Under the pieces are notes generated by a model. It did not search any database. It had not been told where the DNA came from and saw nothing but the letters and a program-made list of their open reading frames with translations. DNA of 20,623 nucleotides from assembly GCA_964580455.1 (NCBI GenBank), contig CAZOKO010000043.1:1-20623 (forward strand), in the 5' to 3' direction. The translations under genes and the position numbers were made by a program. The stretch's first letter is position 1. Each line of letters begins with the position of its first letter. Below, piece after piece: positions 1 through 7,239 of this stretch. Origin of the DNA: CAZOKO01 sp964580455. Its GTDB lineage: Bacteria > Desulfobacterota > WTBG01.

Positions 1-35
1 TCTGCATTTATTACACCCCCGGATAACTCAGTCGC

Positions 36-692
36 TTATGCCAGAATTTCAGTCCCTAATGTTTCTGAAAGTTTGCCGTAATCAATTTCGATACCGCGTG
101 ATGTGGATTCATCAATCATGTTCAAGTCAAGGAGCATCGGCAGGCCATATTCAGCATACTGGAGGGCGATGGCAATTGAGCGTTTCATATTCTTCGCGTC
201 TGCCACCAGAATGATACCCCGGACATCACAATCAGTCACCTGGGGCAGGAGTATATCCCTGGAGGCCCGCTCATCTTCATTAGCAGAAAATATTGAGAAG
301 ATACCGGGTGTGTCAAAGGCATCCTTGTCTGTTCCCTTGATATGTCCCAGATTAATCGAAACCGTGGTGCCGCTTAGGTTGATGCTTTTTGCATTATTAT
401 TGCACATCCGTGAAAAGAGGGTGGACTTGCCTACATTCATGTTGCCGACAATAGCAATTCCAGGCCTCTTGTGGTTATGGTTTCTTTTATTCTTTTTAGC
501 TTCAGTGCGATTTTTCATTACACATCTATCTCTTAATCTTTGTTTAGACCTCATGCAAAAGCAACTGGGATCACACTTCTTTTTTCCTTTCTCCCATCTG
601 TTCACCATGGGTTTGCCTACAAAACCAGGTAGTTCGGTGGCCAAGGATAAGGAAGTGCATTTCATTTCACGCTCATAGCACCTGTGATGCAT
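36..692 (-). CDS. feoB: FeoB-type ferrous iron transport GTPase, N-terminal G domain (interrupted)
   Basis: FeoB couples a cytoplasmic N-terminal GTPase to an inner-membrane Fe(II) channel; only the GTPase part is seen here. The G motifs are clear: P-loop GNMNVGKST (residues 83-91), switch Thr in SGTTV (about 107-111), G3 DTPG (127-130) and G4 NMID (191-194), the last in the FeoB-typical LNMIDE context. The protein stops at residue 218, within the region that should hold G5, and has no membrane segments. In the same frame after the TAA the window edge reads ATELSGGVINA, which aligns without a gap to the usual FeoB 'STxGxGI' stretch, so this looks like a nonsense mutation rather than a natural end. 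Residues 1-75 form a basic leader with Cys at 5, 12, 40, 44, 46 and 57. ATG at 692 is used; ATG at 665 is equally possible, as neither has a strong Shine-Dalgarno. GTPase family is certain; FeoB is likely. Confidence 0.72.
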   Translation of the reverse strand: MHHRCYEREMKCTSLSLATELPGFVGKPMVNRWEKGKKKCDPSCFCMRSKQRLRDRCVMKNRTEAKKNKRNHNHKRPGIAIVGNMNVGKSTLFSRMCNNNAKSINLSGTTVSINLGHIKGTDKDAFDTPGIFSIFSANEDERASRDILLPQVTDCDVRGIILVADAKNMKRSIAIALQYAEYGLPMLLDLNMIDESTSRGIEIDYGKLSETLGTEILA

Positions 693-827
693 AACCGAGT
701 ATAGTTTCCACAGCCAATACGATTGTTACTTATTACATATGACATGTGAATTGTATAGCAAAAAAATAAATAGTGAGAAATAAACTATCAACTTAAGAGA
801 AACAAGGCACTTAAGACAGACTGGCCG

Positions 828-1219
828 ATGAGGTTTGCGAGTATAGATGGTCATGAGTTATTTTCAAGCCGTAGTCGATGTTGTGCAAAGTGCCTTAAGC
901 GTAAAGTAACTGTCAGAGGCAAAGAGGTTATCGAATATTATCACAGGATAGTTGTATGTCATTTAGTGGGGTTTGATTTGGCATTACCCCTTGATCTTGA
1001 GCCAATACTACCAGGAGAAGGGGAGGTTATCGCTGCGAAGAGGTTGCAGATCTGGATGAAGCAGGAACCAAAATTGAAGAGGAGATTTGAGGAACTAAGT
1101 AATCAGTTGGTTCAATTGTCAAGAGGAAAGATTTTACCCTATTCTCTGATGTTCGTACAATAGATAGAAAAAGTAAACCAGATTTCATTTTGTTGTGTAA
1201 AGCTGATGGAGTATTATAA
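828..1219 (+). pseudogene. Degenerate DDE transposase remnant
   Basis: The first 111 codons give a protein whose middle resembles the catalytic core start of a DDE transposase family: SIDGHELFSS, a CxxC-containing segment, then YYHR, LPLDLEPI and AAKRL. In intact relatives the order is 'D-G-x-x-F-S-S ... H-C ... Y-x-H ... PL-x-PEPI ... AAKRL'. The N-terminal and C-terminal thirds are missing. The reading frame after about position 1130 loses resemblance and stops at 1163. The next frame reads SDVRTIDRKSKPDFILLCK down to a stop at 1217-1219, which looks like the later part of the same fold, so a frameshift or small deletion lies between. No terminal inverted repeats were found, and the ATG at 828 has no convincing ribosome binding site. 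It is best read as a dead insertion-sequence relic; the exact IS family is uncertain. Confidence 0.58.
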
Positions 1220-1233
1220 TTATATTTTAATGC

Positions 1234-1386
1234 TTAATGACATAACTCAACAAGATAAACCCTTAAGTCATCTATTTTAAAGGAAAACTGTTCTTCTATA
1301 ACCATACTAAACATGTTTTGAATATTATCCATTAAAATCATATAGTTACTAATTTCTTGTTGAGTAAAGTCAATAGGCTTAATATT
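1234..1386 (-). pseudogene. Unidentified short ORF, possible gene 3' remnant
   Basis: A clean open stretch of about 50 codons follows the barrel gene on the same strand and begins 8 bp after its stop. It ends at TAA (1234-1236) and reads through KPIDFTQQEISNYM and FKIDDLRVYLVELCH. There is no start codon before an ATG at 1339-1341, and an in-frame TAA lies just upstream (1387-1389). The amphipathic, helix-like composition could suit the C-terminal end of a small regulator such as a TetR-type protein, which often accompanies exporter operons, but I cannot establish that. It could equally be chance coding in A+T-rich DNA. Confidence 0.25.
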
Positions 1387-1393
1387 TTATAAG

Positions 1394-2710
1394 TCAAAAA
1401 CTATATCTGATTCTTAGGTAGATATTATCATTTCTCTTTAACTGTCCAAACATGGTAAAATCATCTCTCCCACCAAAGATATTGGAACCCAGTGATATTT
1501 TCCAGTTATCAGTCATCTCGTAAGAGATGCGGGGGCGTAGATGAAAATCCTGGTCACTGGGGCTGTAGAAGGCGAATAAAGAAAGTTCTATGTCCTGATG
1601 GTAAAGGAGTTGGGTCAAACGAAGTGTCAGGAGATGCATATAGTGGTCTCTCCTGGGTGATTGAGAGGGTGTGGAGGAACGGTAGTCAGCATAGTCCAAT
1701 AGTTGGTTCAAGAAATACTGAGCACCCACGGTAAAGTCTGTCCAGAATTCCCTTTCATAACCAACCAGATATTTCATGGAAGAATTTTCAATCAGGGGAT
1801 CATTGCCTGCTTGATCTTCTTTGGACAGATAATATCCCAATTCCAGATGGATAATTCCGCCCACAGCAGGGCCGCGAATACTGGCTCCGTAAACGTTTAG
1901 TCTTGGGTAAAAAAACCTCTGCCCCAAAGGTTCTTTAATCCCTGACGGCTGTTTATAATATCCCCAGAAACCATAGAGGGCTGTTTCATAGCTGCCAAAG
2001 AATCTGTTGAGTCTTATCGCGAACTCAGGACTTTCAGGGTTTCTATCAGGTCTTTGATAATAGAAGTGGGCATCTTCACCAACAAGCTTGTTGGTGAAGG
2101 GGTTGAAAAATGAGAGACGTTTGCCCCGGATAGGATTGTCCGGTTCGAAGAAGGGGATAAATATTATATCGAGATTAACCCACGGTGAGAAAAAGCTCGT
2201 TTTGAGTGCATCAGAGGGGACTTTTAAATACTGATCATCTCTTCCGATGAAAAAAGAGACCCAGTCTTTGGGAAAAAGGTCGTTAATAAAAACGAGGTCA
2301 CCTGTTCCCCAGGTAATGATCTGCCTTCCCACCTTAACATCAAAAAAACTTAGAGGAGAGGTCTCAAGGTAGAATTCACGCAGCTCACCATCTGGCTCTT
2401 CATCAAAACCATCGACTAAAAAGTCTGCTTTAAAAAAGATTGAAGAGTTCCAATCAGCAAGTTTTGGAATTATTTCAGGGTAGTAAGTGAATTTTAACTG
2501 AAATCTGCTTTCAAGCAGGTCATAGTCTTCGTGCTCTGTTCTGCTGTCTCCACATCTCAATCCACCGGCAAGTTCCCAGAAGCCATGTAAACGGAAGGGA
2601 AGATTCCATGCTGAATCCTCCTCAGCCCATGCAGGTGGTATAAATGCTATTCCAACGATAGTTAAAAATAAAAAACAAGTTACTACTGTAACTTTTTGAA
2701 TTTTACTCAT
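1394..2710 (-). CDS. DUF1302-like outer-membrane beta-barrel protein
   Basis: A predicted outer-membrane porin-like barrel of 438 residues. It starts with a Sec signal peptide: basic MSKIQK, a hydrophobic core, and cleavage after AWA near residue 29. The mature part is rich in alternating aromatic/hydrophobic strands and ends in RIRYSF, whose terminal Phe is the usual BAM recognition signal. The stretch VGRQIITWGTGD followed by INDLFPKDW (about 128-150) resembles the 'GRQxxxWGxxD' motif of DUF1302/alginate-export-type barrels. ATG at 2710 is chosen because it places the signal peptide at the N-terminus; an in-frame GTG at 2740 would add ten residues. It is the last gene of a block with a LolA-like protein (17 bp upstream) and an RND exporter, so it may act as the outer-membrane partner of that exporter. 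The substrate is unknown. Confidence 0.78.
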   Translation of the reverse strand: MSKIQKVTVVTCFLFLTIVGIAFIPPAWAEEDSAWNLPFRLHGFWELAGGLRCGDSRTEHEDYDLLESRFQLKFTYYPEIIPKLADWNSSIFFKADFLVDGFDEEPDGELREFYLETSPLSFFDVKVGRQIITWGTGDLVFINDLFPKDWVSFFIGRDDQYLKVPSDALKTSFFSPWVNLDIIFIPFFEPDNPIRGKRLSFFNPFTNKLVGEDAHFYYQRPDRNPESPEFAIRLNRFFGSYETALYGFWGYYKQPSGIKEPLGQRFFYPRLNVYGASIRGPAVGGIIHLELGYYLSKEDQAGNDPLIENSSMKYLVGYEREFWTDFTVGAQYFLNQLLDYADYRSSTPSQSPRRDHYMHLLTLRLTQLLYHQDIELSLFAFYSPSDQDFHLRPRISYEMTDNWKISLGSNIFGGRDDFTMFGQLKRNDNIYLRIRYSF

Positions 2711-2756
2711 CCATATTCTAAAATACAATCTCTCACACACTATTCCAGGATTCCAT

Positions 2757-3575
2757 CTATTTGATCCACTTTACGGGTGGTTTTCTAAGATAGCGCTCAG
2801 CAAAAATGTTCTTTTTTAACCCCACATTATAGTCAATTTTTTTAAATTCTATTTCTGTGTAATGACCTCCTTTAAGGTCTTTCATGGTAGCTTTGGTAAC
2901 AGTAGGTGTCCCCTCAATAATCTCTATCTTATTTGTGATCATTTCTTTATACAGCTCATTCCTTCTGTTATAGTATTCGACTTTAAGTGTGAGGAAGGTT
3001 TGTTTATCAGACCACACCAGACGATAGTTGAACTCAACCTCGTCTTTATCTTTAGGTGTGCTTTTAATTACATAGGCATTCTTGCCATTGATGGCTTCTT
3101 CTTTGATAAGAGTGTGTTCATCATCATTGAGGTGTCTTCCAGAGACATCTTCATAAGTGAAATCTGACCCCACATAACTTGACCGCTTGTCATTTGCGGA
3201 TATCCTTTTAACCAGGTCAATTGCAGGAAGATAAAGCCAGCGATCATCATCACGGTCGATATGTTTCCAGACCATAAAGACAGTGCGGTTTACATCGGGA
3301 GGTTTGGTAAAATAGGCATAATAGTATTGTTCTCCTCCATCTTCTTTGTCCAGTCTAAGCATGGTAAAATCTCTAATCCTCTCTTTCCCCTCCTTATTAA
3401 CTAAACGCATGAACACATGAGCTTTCCCATCGTTTTGTGCATAATAATAAGCATTGAGTGTCTTTCCCATGATAGAGTTTCCATCAAGTGGTTTTTGCTC
3501 AGCGAACAGTTTACAGGTAATAAAGAGTATCAAGAGCAAAGCCAATGATAGCAATCGTGTATGACGTTTTCGCAT
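2757..3575 (-). CDS. LolA-like outer membrane lipoprotein-sorting protein
   Basis: A secreted protein of 272 residues with a basic start (MRKRHTR), a Leu-rich signal core and probable cleavage after LFA near residue 25. The mature part resembles the LolA-like family annotated as 'outer membrane lipoprotein-sorting protein': a half-barrel with WLYLPAIDLVKRI (about 113-125) followed by SYVGSDFTYEDV (about 133-144), both hallmarks of that family. Members are commonly encoded beside MMPL-type RND exporters, as here, and are thought to carry lipid-like cargo across the periplasm. The start is set by the ideal Shine-Dalgarno AAAGGAGG just before ATG 3575; an upstream in-frame ATG (3629) would add 18 residues without one. 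The Cys near residue 21 is not in a good lipobox. Family assignment is good; the cargo is inferred only. Confidence 0.82.
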   Translation of the reverse strand: MRKRHTRLLSLALLLILFITCKLFAEQKPLDGNSIMGKTLNAYYYAQNDGKAHVFMRLVNKEGKERIRDFTMLRLDKEDGGEQYYYAYFTKPPDVNRTVFMVWKHIDRDDDRWLYLPAIDLVKRISANDKRSSYVGSDFTYEDVSGRHLNDDEHTLIKEEAINGKNAYVIKSTPKDKDEVEFNYRLVWSDKQTFLTLKVEYYNRRNELYKEMITNKIEIIEGTPTVTKATMKDLKGGHYTEIEFKKIDYNVGLKKNIFAERYLRKPPVKWIK

Positions 3576-3587
3576 TTTTCCTCCTTT
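3576..3587 (-). promoter_or_regulatory. Strong Shine-Dalgarno fixing the LolA-like start
   Basis: On the minus strand the sequence AAAGGAGG lies four bases before the ATG at 3573-3575. It is a near-perfect anti-16S match and selects this start over the ATG 54 bases upstream. Confidence 0.8.
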
Positions 3588-3639
3588 ACGTTTGTATGAT
3601 GTTTTTGTGTACCGTAAAAAATTTTTCAAGGATTCTTAT

Positions 3640-6147
3640 TTAATCCTTAACCCCTGCTTTTTTTAGCAATATTTTTATGAGGCAAAAACCTGTAAAAACT
3701 GATTGAATAAGTCCAAAACAGACCAGTGCTGCCAGAAGATATCCATAGGGAGTTACAAATTTTCCGATGGTAAGTGAGATAAGAATTAAAAAAGCGATAG
3801 CAATCTTGAATGCCTCCTCAAGCGGAAGATATTTTGCTTTTGTCTCGTACAAGCTGTTTCCAAAGATAGAAATAATAGATGGCAAAAGGATCAGTGTTGC
3901 TATACCGCTTAAGGCAATGATAGCGGCGAGAAAAACACCTACTGTTTTATAAGGAATAAGCGGTGCCAGTAAAAGTGGTAGAAATGCCAGTGCAACAACG
4001 ATGGCATTACGTGATATTGCGAGAGCTGGTTCGTCGAATGTTTCGTAAATAGTTTTTCGCCATCCTTTATCGGACGTATAGAACATACGGCTTCTGCCAA
4101 TGAAATGGATAGCATAATCAATCGAGAGCCCCAGAGTTAAAGCTGATAGAACGGCTACAGGCATATCGTAGTTTTTCCCTATGAGTCCGATCGTACCATA
4201 GATGAGAAGGATACTGAAACTTAAAGGTATCATGGAAAGGATACCCCACTTAAAGGATCGGAAAAGGAAAATCATCATTAGAAAGACTACGGCAAAACTT
4301 CCCATCAATGATTTAAGCATACCTTGAACCATCTTTTCCTGCCAAACAACGTTAAGATAGGTGAGACCCGCCCAGTGAACTTGAATATCCTCGGGAAGGG
4401 GATTGTGAGCGATGAAGTTTTTCACTTTCTCCTCAAGTCCTGTCATATCCTGATTATCGCCTTTTTTCATTTGAATCCAGATATTGGCTTTCTTGTCATC
4501 ATAGCTGATGTAACGGAACAAGTCCTGTGGATCACCAGAGTTTTGATAGAGGAAAAGATATTGAGCAATAGCTTCCTGTGTTTCAGGAAGGACATTGTAG
4601 TTTTCATTTTCGTCGTGGATCTCATAAGAGAGTTTTTTAATAATATCAACTACAGAGGAAGTTTTGCCTACAATGGGTGAAGATTCAATCTGTCGTTGCA
4701 TCTTTTCTATATATTTCATCACATCAGGACTTTTCATCGCTCCTTCTTTTGAGCCTTCAAAGACGAGATATGTCATATAGGTTCCACCGAAGGTTTTGTT
4801 GAGTATCCTGTCTGCAATTCTTATGGGGTGATTTTCAGAAAACCACTTAACCGGATTGTCATTTACTACAATACGTGTTAACCCATAGGTGCTTAACAAA
4901 ATGAATGCCAGTGCAATTGGAAGAATAACTTTTTGTCTGGTAATAGAAAAGGTGGCTAGTCGGTTTAAAAATCTGGTTAGTGGAGTGTGAGATTCTTCCT
5001 CTCTCCCGAAATTGTGAAGCTTTTCTTCGTTGAGTAACACCGCAAAAGCTGGAATCAGTGTCATAGTGAGTATCCAGGCAACAAACTTTCCAAAGCATAT
5101 AAAAAGCCCAAAAACCTGAACAGGTGGGATAGGAGTCAACGCAAGGGAGGCAAACCCTGCCATGGTGGTCAATGTAGTATAGAGCATGGGTGACCAGAGA
5201 TCATCTATTACCTTGATAATGGCTACTTTTTTATCTTTGTGCTTTTGGTAAACTTCACTGAAGTGGCTTAGCACGTGAACACTATCATCCACGCTGATGG
5301 GAATAAGAAAGATTGGTATCATGGAGCTCATGATGTGAACAGTATATCCCATTCCGATAAGTAATCCCATGGTCCAGATAATAGAAAAAAATGCTACCAT
5401 CATAGCGGCAATAGAAAGAGAGATTTTACGGATAAAAAGATAAATAAGAAGCAGAACCAGGAAAGCCGAGATAGGAGAGGAAACGCCCATCTGCTTAAAC
5501 ATTTCAATGCCAAAAGTATCTTCTGCTACCGGCAGACCAGAAATAAAGTATTTTTCTGCCTTGAGAATATCATTCAAAATTAATTTGATTTCATTTGAAA
5601 TGCGATAACTCTGGTCTTTCTTTTCAATTGGTATGTATAAACAAAGATCTTTCCCATCATGGGAGATAAGCTTATCTTTAAACAGCGGATTGACAAGCGC
5701 CCTTTTTTGTATTATGAGCGCTTGTTGTGGGTCTTCAATCATTCCCTTCTGTAGTCGATCAATGGAAAGCATGCCACCTCTTTCCTGAATGTCGTCTACT
5801 GTGGTAGGGCTTATTACATCCTTGATTACCACACCTTTGATATCAAGGATTTGATTAGTAGCATTAGCTATACGGTTGAGACTTTCCTTATTGAAAACAC
5901 CGTAGGGATTATCAGGATTAGTAATACCTACTACAATGAGATCTTCTATACTGAATGTTTTTTTGACCTGATTGTGGTAACGTCTCACCCATTCCTTTTG
6001 GGAAAGCATGTTTTCTGGATCGGTATCAATTTTGATCTTGGGAATTTGTGAGAGGAATGCAAGGGTGATAAAAACCGAGATCCAGATGGTGGTTTTTGGG
6101 TAGTGAACTGAAAGTTTGATTAATCTTCTCATGATTTTTACTCTCAT
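3640..6147 (-). CDS. MMPL/RND-superfamily exporter with C-terminal DUF2892-like tail
   Basis: A large inner-membrane transporter of 835 residues with the duplicated RND fold. Each half has one helix (about 18-33 and 405-425), a large periplasmic domain (about 38-220 and 430-605), and a five-helix bundle (about 224-372 and 612-765). Each bundle carries the acidic helix motif expected for proton relay: ISVDDSVHVLSHF (D287/D288) and LSIDYAIHFIGR (D677). It resembles the COG1033 'predicted RND exporter' group related to MmpL and HpnN, which handle lipids and sterol-like molecules. Unusually, residues 777-835 form an extra two-helix tail that aligns without gaps to the DUF2892 protein encoded just upstream. 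ATG 6147 is used; ATG 6132 is also possible. The LolA-like and barrel genes follow on the same strand, suggesting a trans-envelope export route. Confidence 0.88.
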   Translation of the reverse strand: MRVKIMRRLIKLSVHYPKTTIWISVFITLAFLSQIPKIKIDTDPENMLSQKEWVRRYHNQVKKTFSIEDLIVVGITNPDNPYGVFNKESLNRIANATNQILDIKGVVIKDVISPTTVDDIQERGGMLSIDRLQKGMIEDPQQALIIQKRALVNPLFKDKLISHDGKDLCLYIPIEKKDQSYRISNEIKLILNDILKAEKYFISGLPVAEDTFGIEMFKQMGVSSPISAFLVLLLIYLFIRKISLSIAAMMVAFFSIIWTMGLLIGMGYTVHIMSSMIPIFLIPISVDDSVHVLSHFSEVYQKHKDKKVAIIKVIDDLWSPMLYTTLTTMAGFASLALTPIPPVQVFGLFICFGKFVAWILTMTLIPAFAVLLNEEKLHNFGREEESHTPLTRFLNRLATFSITRQKVILPIALAFILLSTYGLTRIVVNDNPVKWFSENHPIRIADRILNKTFGGTYMTYLVFEGSKEGAMKSPDVMKYIEKMQRQIESSPIVGKTSSVVDIIKKLSYEIHDENENYNVLPETQEAIAQYLFLYQNSGDPQDLFRYISYDDKKANIWIQMKKGDNQDMTGLEEKVKNFIAHNPLPEDIQVHWAGLTYLNVVWQEKMVQGMLKSLMGSFAVVFLMMIFLFRSFKWGILSMIPLSFSILLIYGTIGLIGKNYDMPVAVLSALTLGLSIDYAIHFIGRSRMFYTSDKGWRKTIYETFDEPALAISRNAIVVALAFLPLLLAPLIPYKTVGVFLAAIIALSGIATLILLPSIISIFGNSLYETKAKYLPLEEAFKIAIAFLILISLTIGKFVTPYGYLLAALVCFGLIQSVFTGFCLIKILLKKAGVKD

Positions 6148-6175
6148 TCTCCGCGCACTTTGCGGTAAAAAGATT

Positions 6176-6364
6176 TTATTCTTTCACTCCCAATCTTCTT
6201 AAGATGGTTATCATTGGACACCATTTAGTGAAAGCAGATTGGAAGAGATTAAATCCTACAAATAGTGTGAAAAGATACCACCACTGACTTATAGTATATC
6301 CTAGGATGAGAGATAAAACAATGAAAGTTCCTGCAATTAATCTGAGCCACTCATTGAGTTTCAT
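6176..6364 (-). CDS. DUF2892 (YgaP-like) small inner-membrane protein
   Basis: A 62-residue protein with two predicted membrane helices (about 9-24 and 26-42), then the signature FQSAFTKWCPM and a basic tail ending LRRLGVKE. This is the DUF2892 family, whose members occur alone or fused to rhodanese domains and often lie near sulfur-metabolism genes. The Cys in the TKWCP motif is retained. The start is ATG 6364, eleven bases after a GGAGG Shine-Dalgarno; an in-frame GTG at 6376 would overlap that site and is rejected. It lies 28 bp upstream of the RND gene, whose own C-terminus ends in a diverged copy of the same domain. Function is unknown; the pairing suggests the two interact in the membrane. 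Confidence 0.8.
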   Translation of the reverse strand: MKLNEWLRLIAGTFIVLSLILGYTISQWWYLFTLFVGFNLFQSAFTKWCPMITILRRLGVKE

Positions 6365-6395
6365 GGTTAAAGTCACCTCCGTTTAATTTTCTTAA

Positions 6396-7163
6396 TTATT
6401 TGACAATAAATGTTGCCTTGTCAAGTCCAGTATTTCCATTAGCGGGATCGTAAGCATATACGATTAGTTCATAAACGCCCGTTTCTTCAATGGTGATAGG
6501 AGTGGTAAACTGGCTTGCTTTCCCACCATATTTCAGTGATAATTCACCTGCATACTTTCCATTCTTTTTCATTAATGCCTTTATCTTGTATTTATTAGCA
6601 TCCCACAGCCCTCCTGGTGTAATCGGGCAGCCACACATCATAGTAACATTTGCTGTAACTGTTATAGTCTCAGGAATATCCTTGTAGATGGTGTGTGTTG
6701 GCGGGGTAAGTATGTCTATAACAAAACCAGGCAACTCCATCATCCAGGCATCGCCGCCAGTGATATGTTTTCCAGGGATGACCCACTGAGTGGCGGAAAC
6801 CTTATTGGCGGACTGACGCTGAGCAAGAGGGCCGTAGGCGGTAACTTCTATAAGTGTTGGTTCATCAATATCGATTGTGGTAGTAAATCTGCTAGACTTC
6901 TCGTCGGAAATAGGCATTCCTCTAATGACAGGGGTTTTCATAATAGTACTCGTGTTTCCCGTGGTGCCTGTGGTAGTACCCTTAGCTAGTAATTTACCGG
7001 TATCCACATCTTCAATAGTAATCAGGGCACCACCCATACTGGTACCAACGAATTTAGCATCTTTACTCTTTACTCGAACGGTAATAGTAGTTGGAATTGC
7101 TAAGGCTGTAGCAGTTGCATATATAATAATTATAAATCCAAGTAGTAATGATCTTATTTGCAT
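6396..7163 (-). CDS. Secreted beta-rich protein of unknown function with CGC motif
   Basis: A 255-residue exported protein that I do not recognise as a characterised family. Residues 1-22 are a Sec signal peptide (MQIRSLLLGF, Ile-rich core, cleavage after ALA). The rest is Thr/Ile/Val-rich and looks like two beta-sandwich modules. The N-terminal one (about 25-110) has a Gly/Thr-rich loop, and the C-terminal Ig-like one ends GVYELIVYAYDPANGNTG. Between them lie a Trp-containing link (TQWVIPGKHITGGDAWMM) and MMCGCPITPGGLWD (about 175-188), whose paired Cys could bind a metal or form a disulfide. A GGAGG Shine-Dalgarno precedes ATG 7163. It sits between SulP and DUF2892/RND, 31 bp before the latter, so it may be a periplasmic accessory of that exporter. 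The CDS is convincing; the function is unknown. Confidence 0.75.
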   Translation of the reverse strand: MQIRSLLLGFIIIIYATATALAIPTTITVRVKSKDAKFVGTSMGGALITIEDVDTGKLLAKGTTTGTTGNTSTIMKTPVIRGMPISDEKSSRFTTTIDIDEPTLIEVTAYGPLAQRQSANKVSATQWVIPGKHITGGDAWMMELPGFVIDILTPPTHTIYKDIPETITVTANVTMMCGCPITPGGLWDANKYKIKALMKKNGKYAGELSLKYGGKASQFTTPITIEETGVYELIVYAYDPANGNTGLDKATFIVK

Positions 7164-7239
7164 CGTCTGGCACCCTCCTTTCTCTGTGGTTTACCATTTA
7201 GGATTGTGAGAGGCTTTACAACCTGGCATAAATGTTTCG

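Noticed and set aside
103..678. Long plus-strand ORF of 191 codons across feoB
   Set aside because: It is antisense to a frame with all GTPase motifs and shows no domain of its own.
693..827. Fur box or promoter before feoB
   Set aside because: The 135-bp gap has A+T-rich half-palindromes, but none match a Fur consensus or a well-spaced -35/-10 pair.
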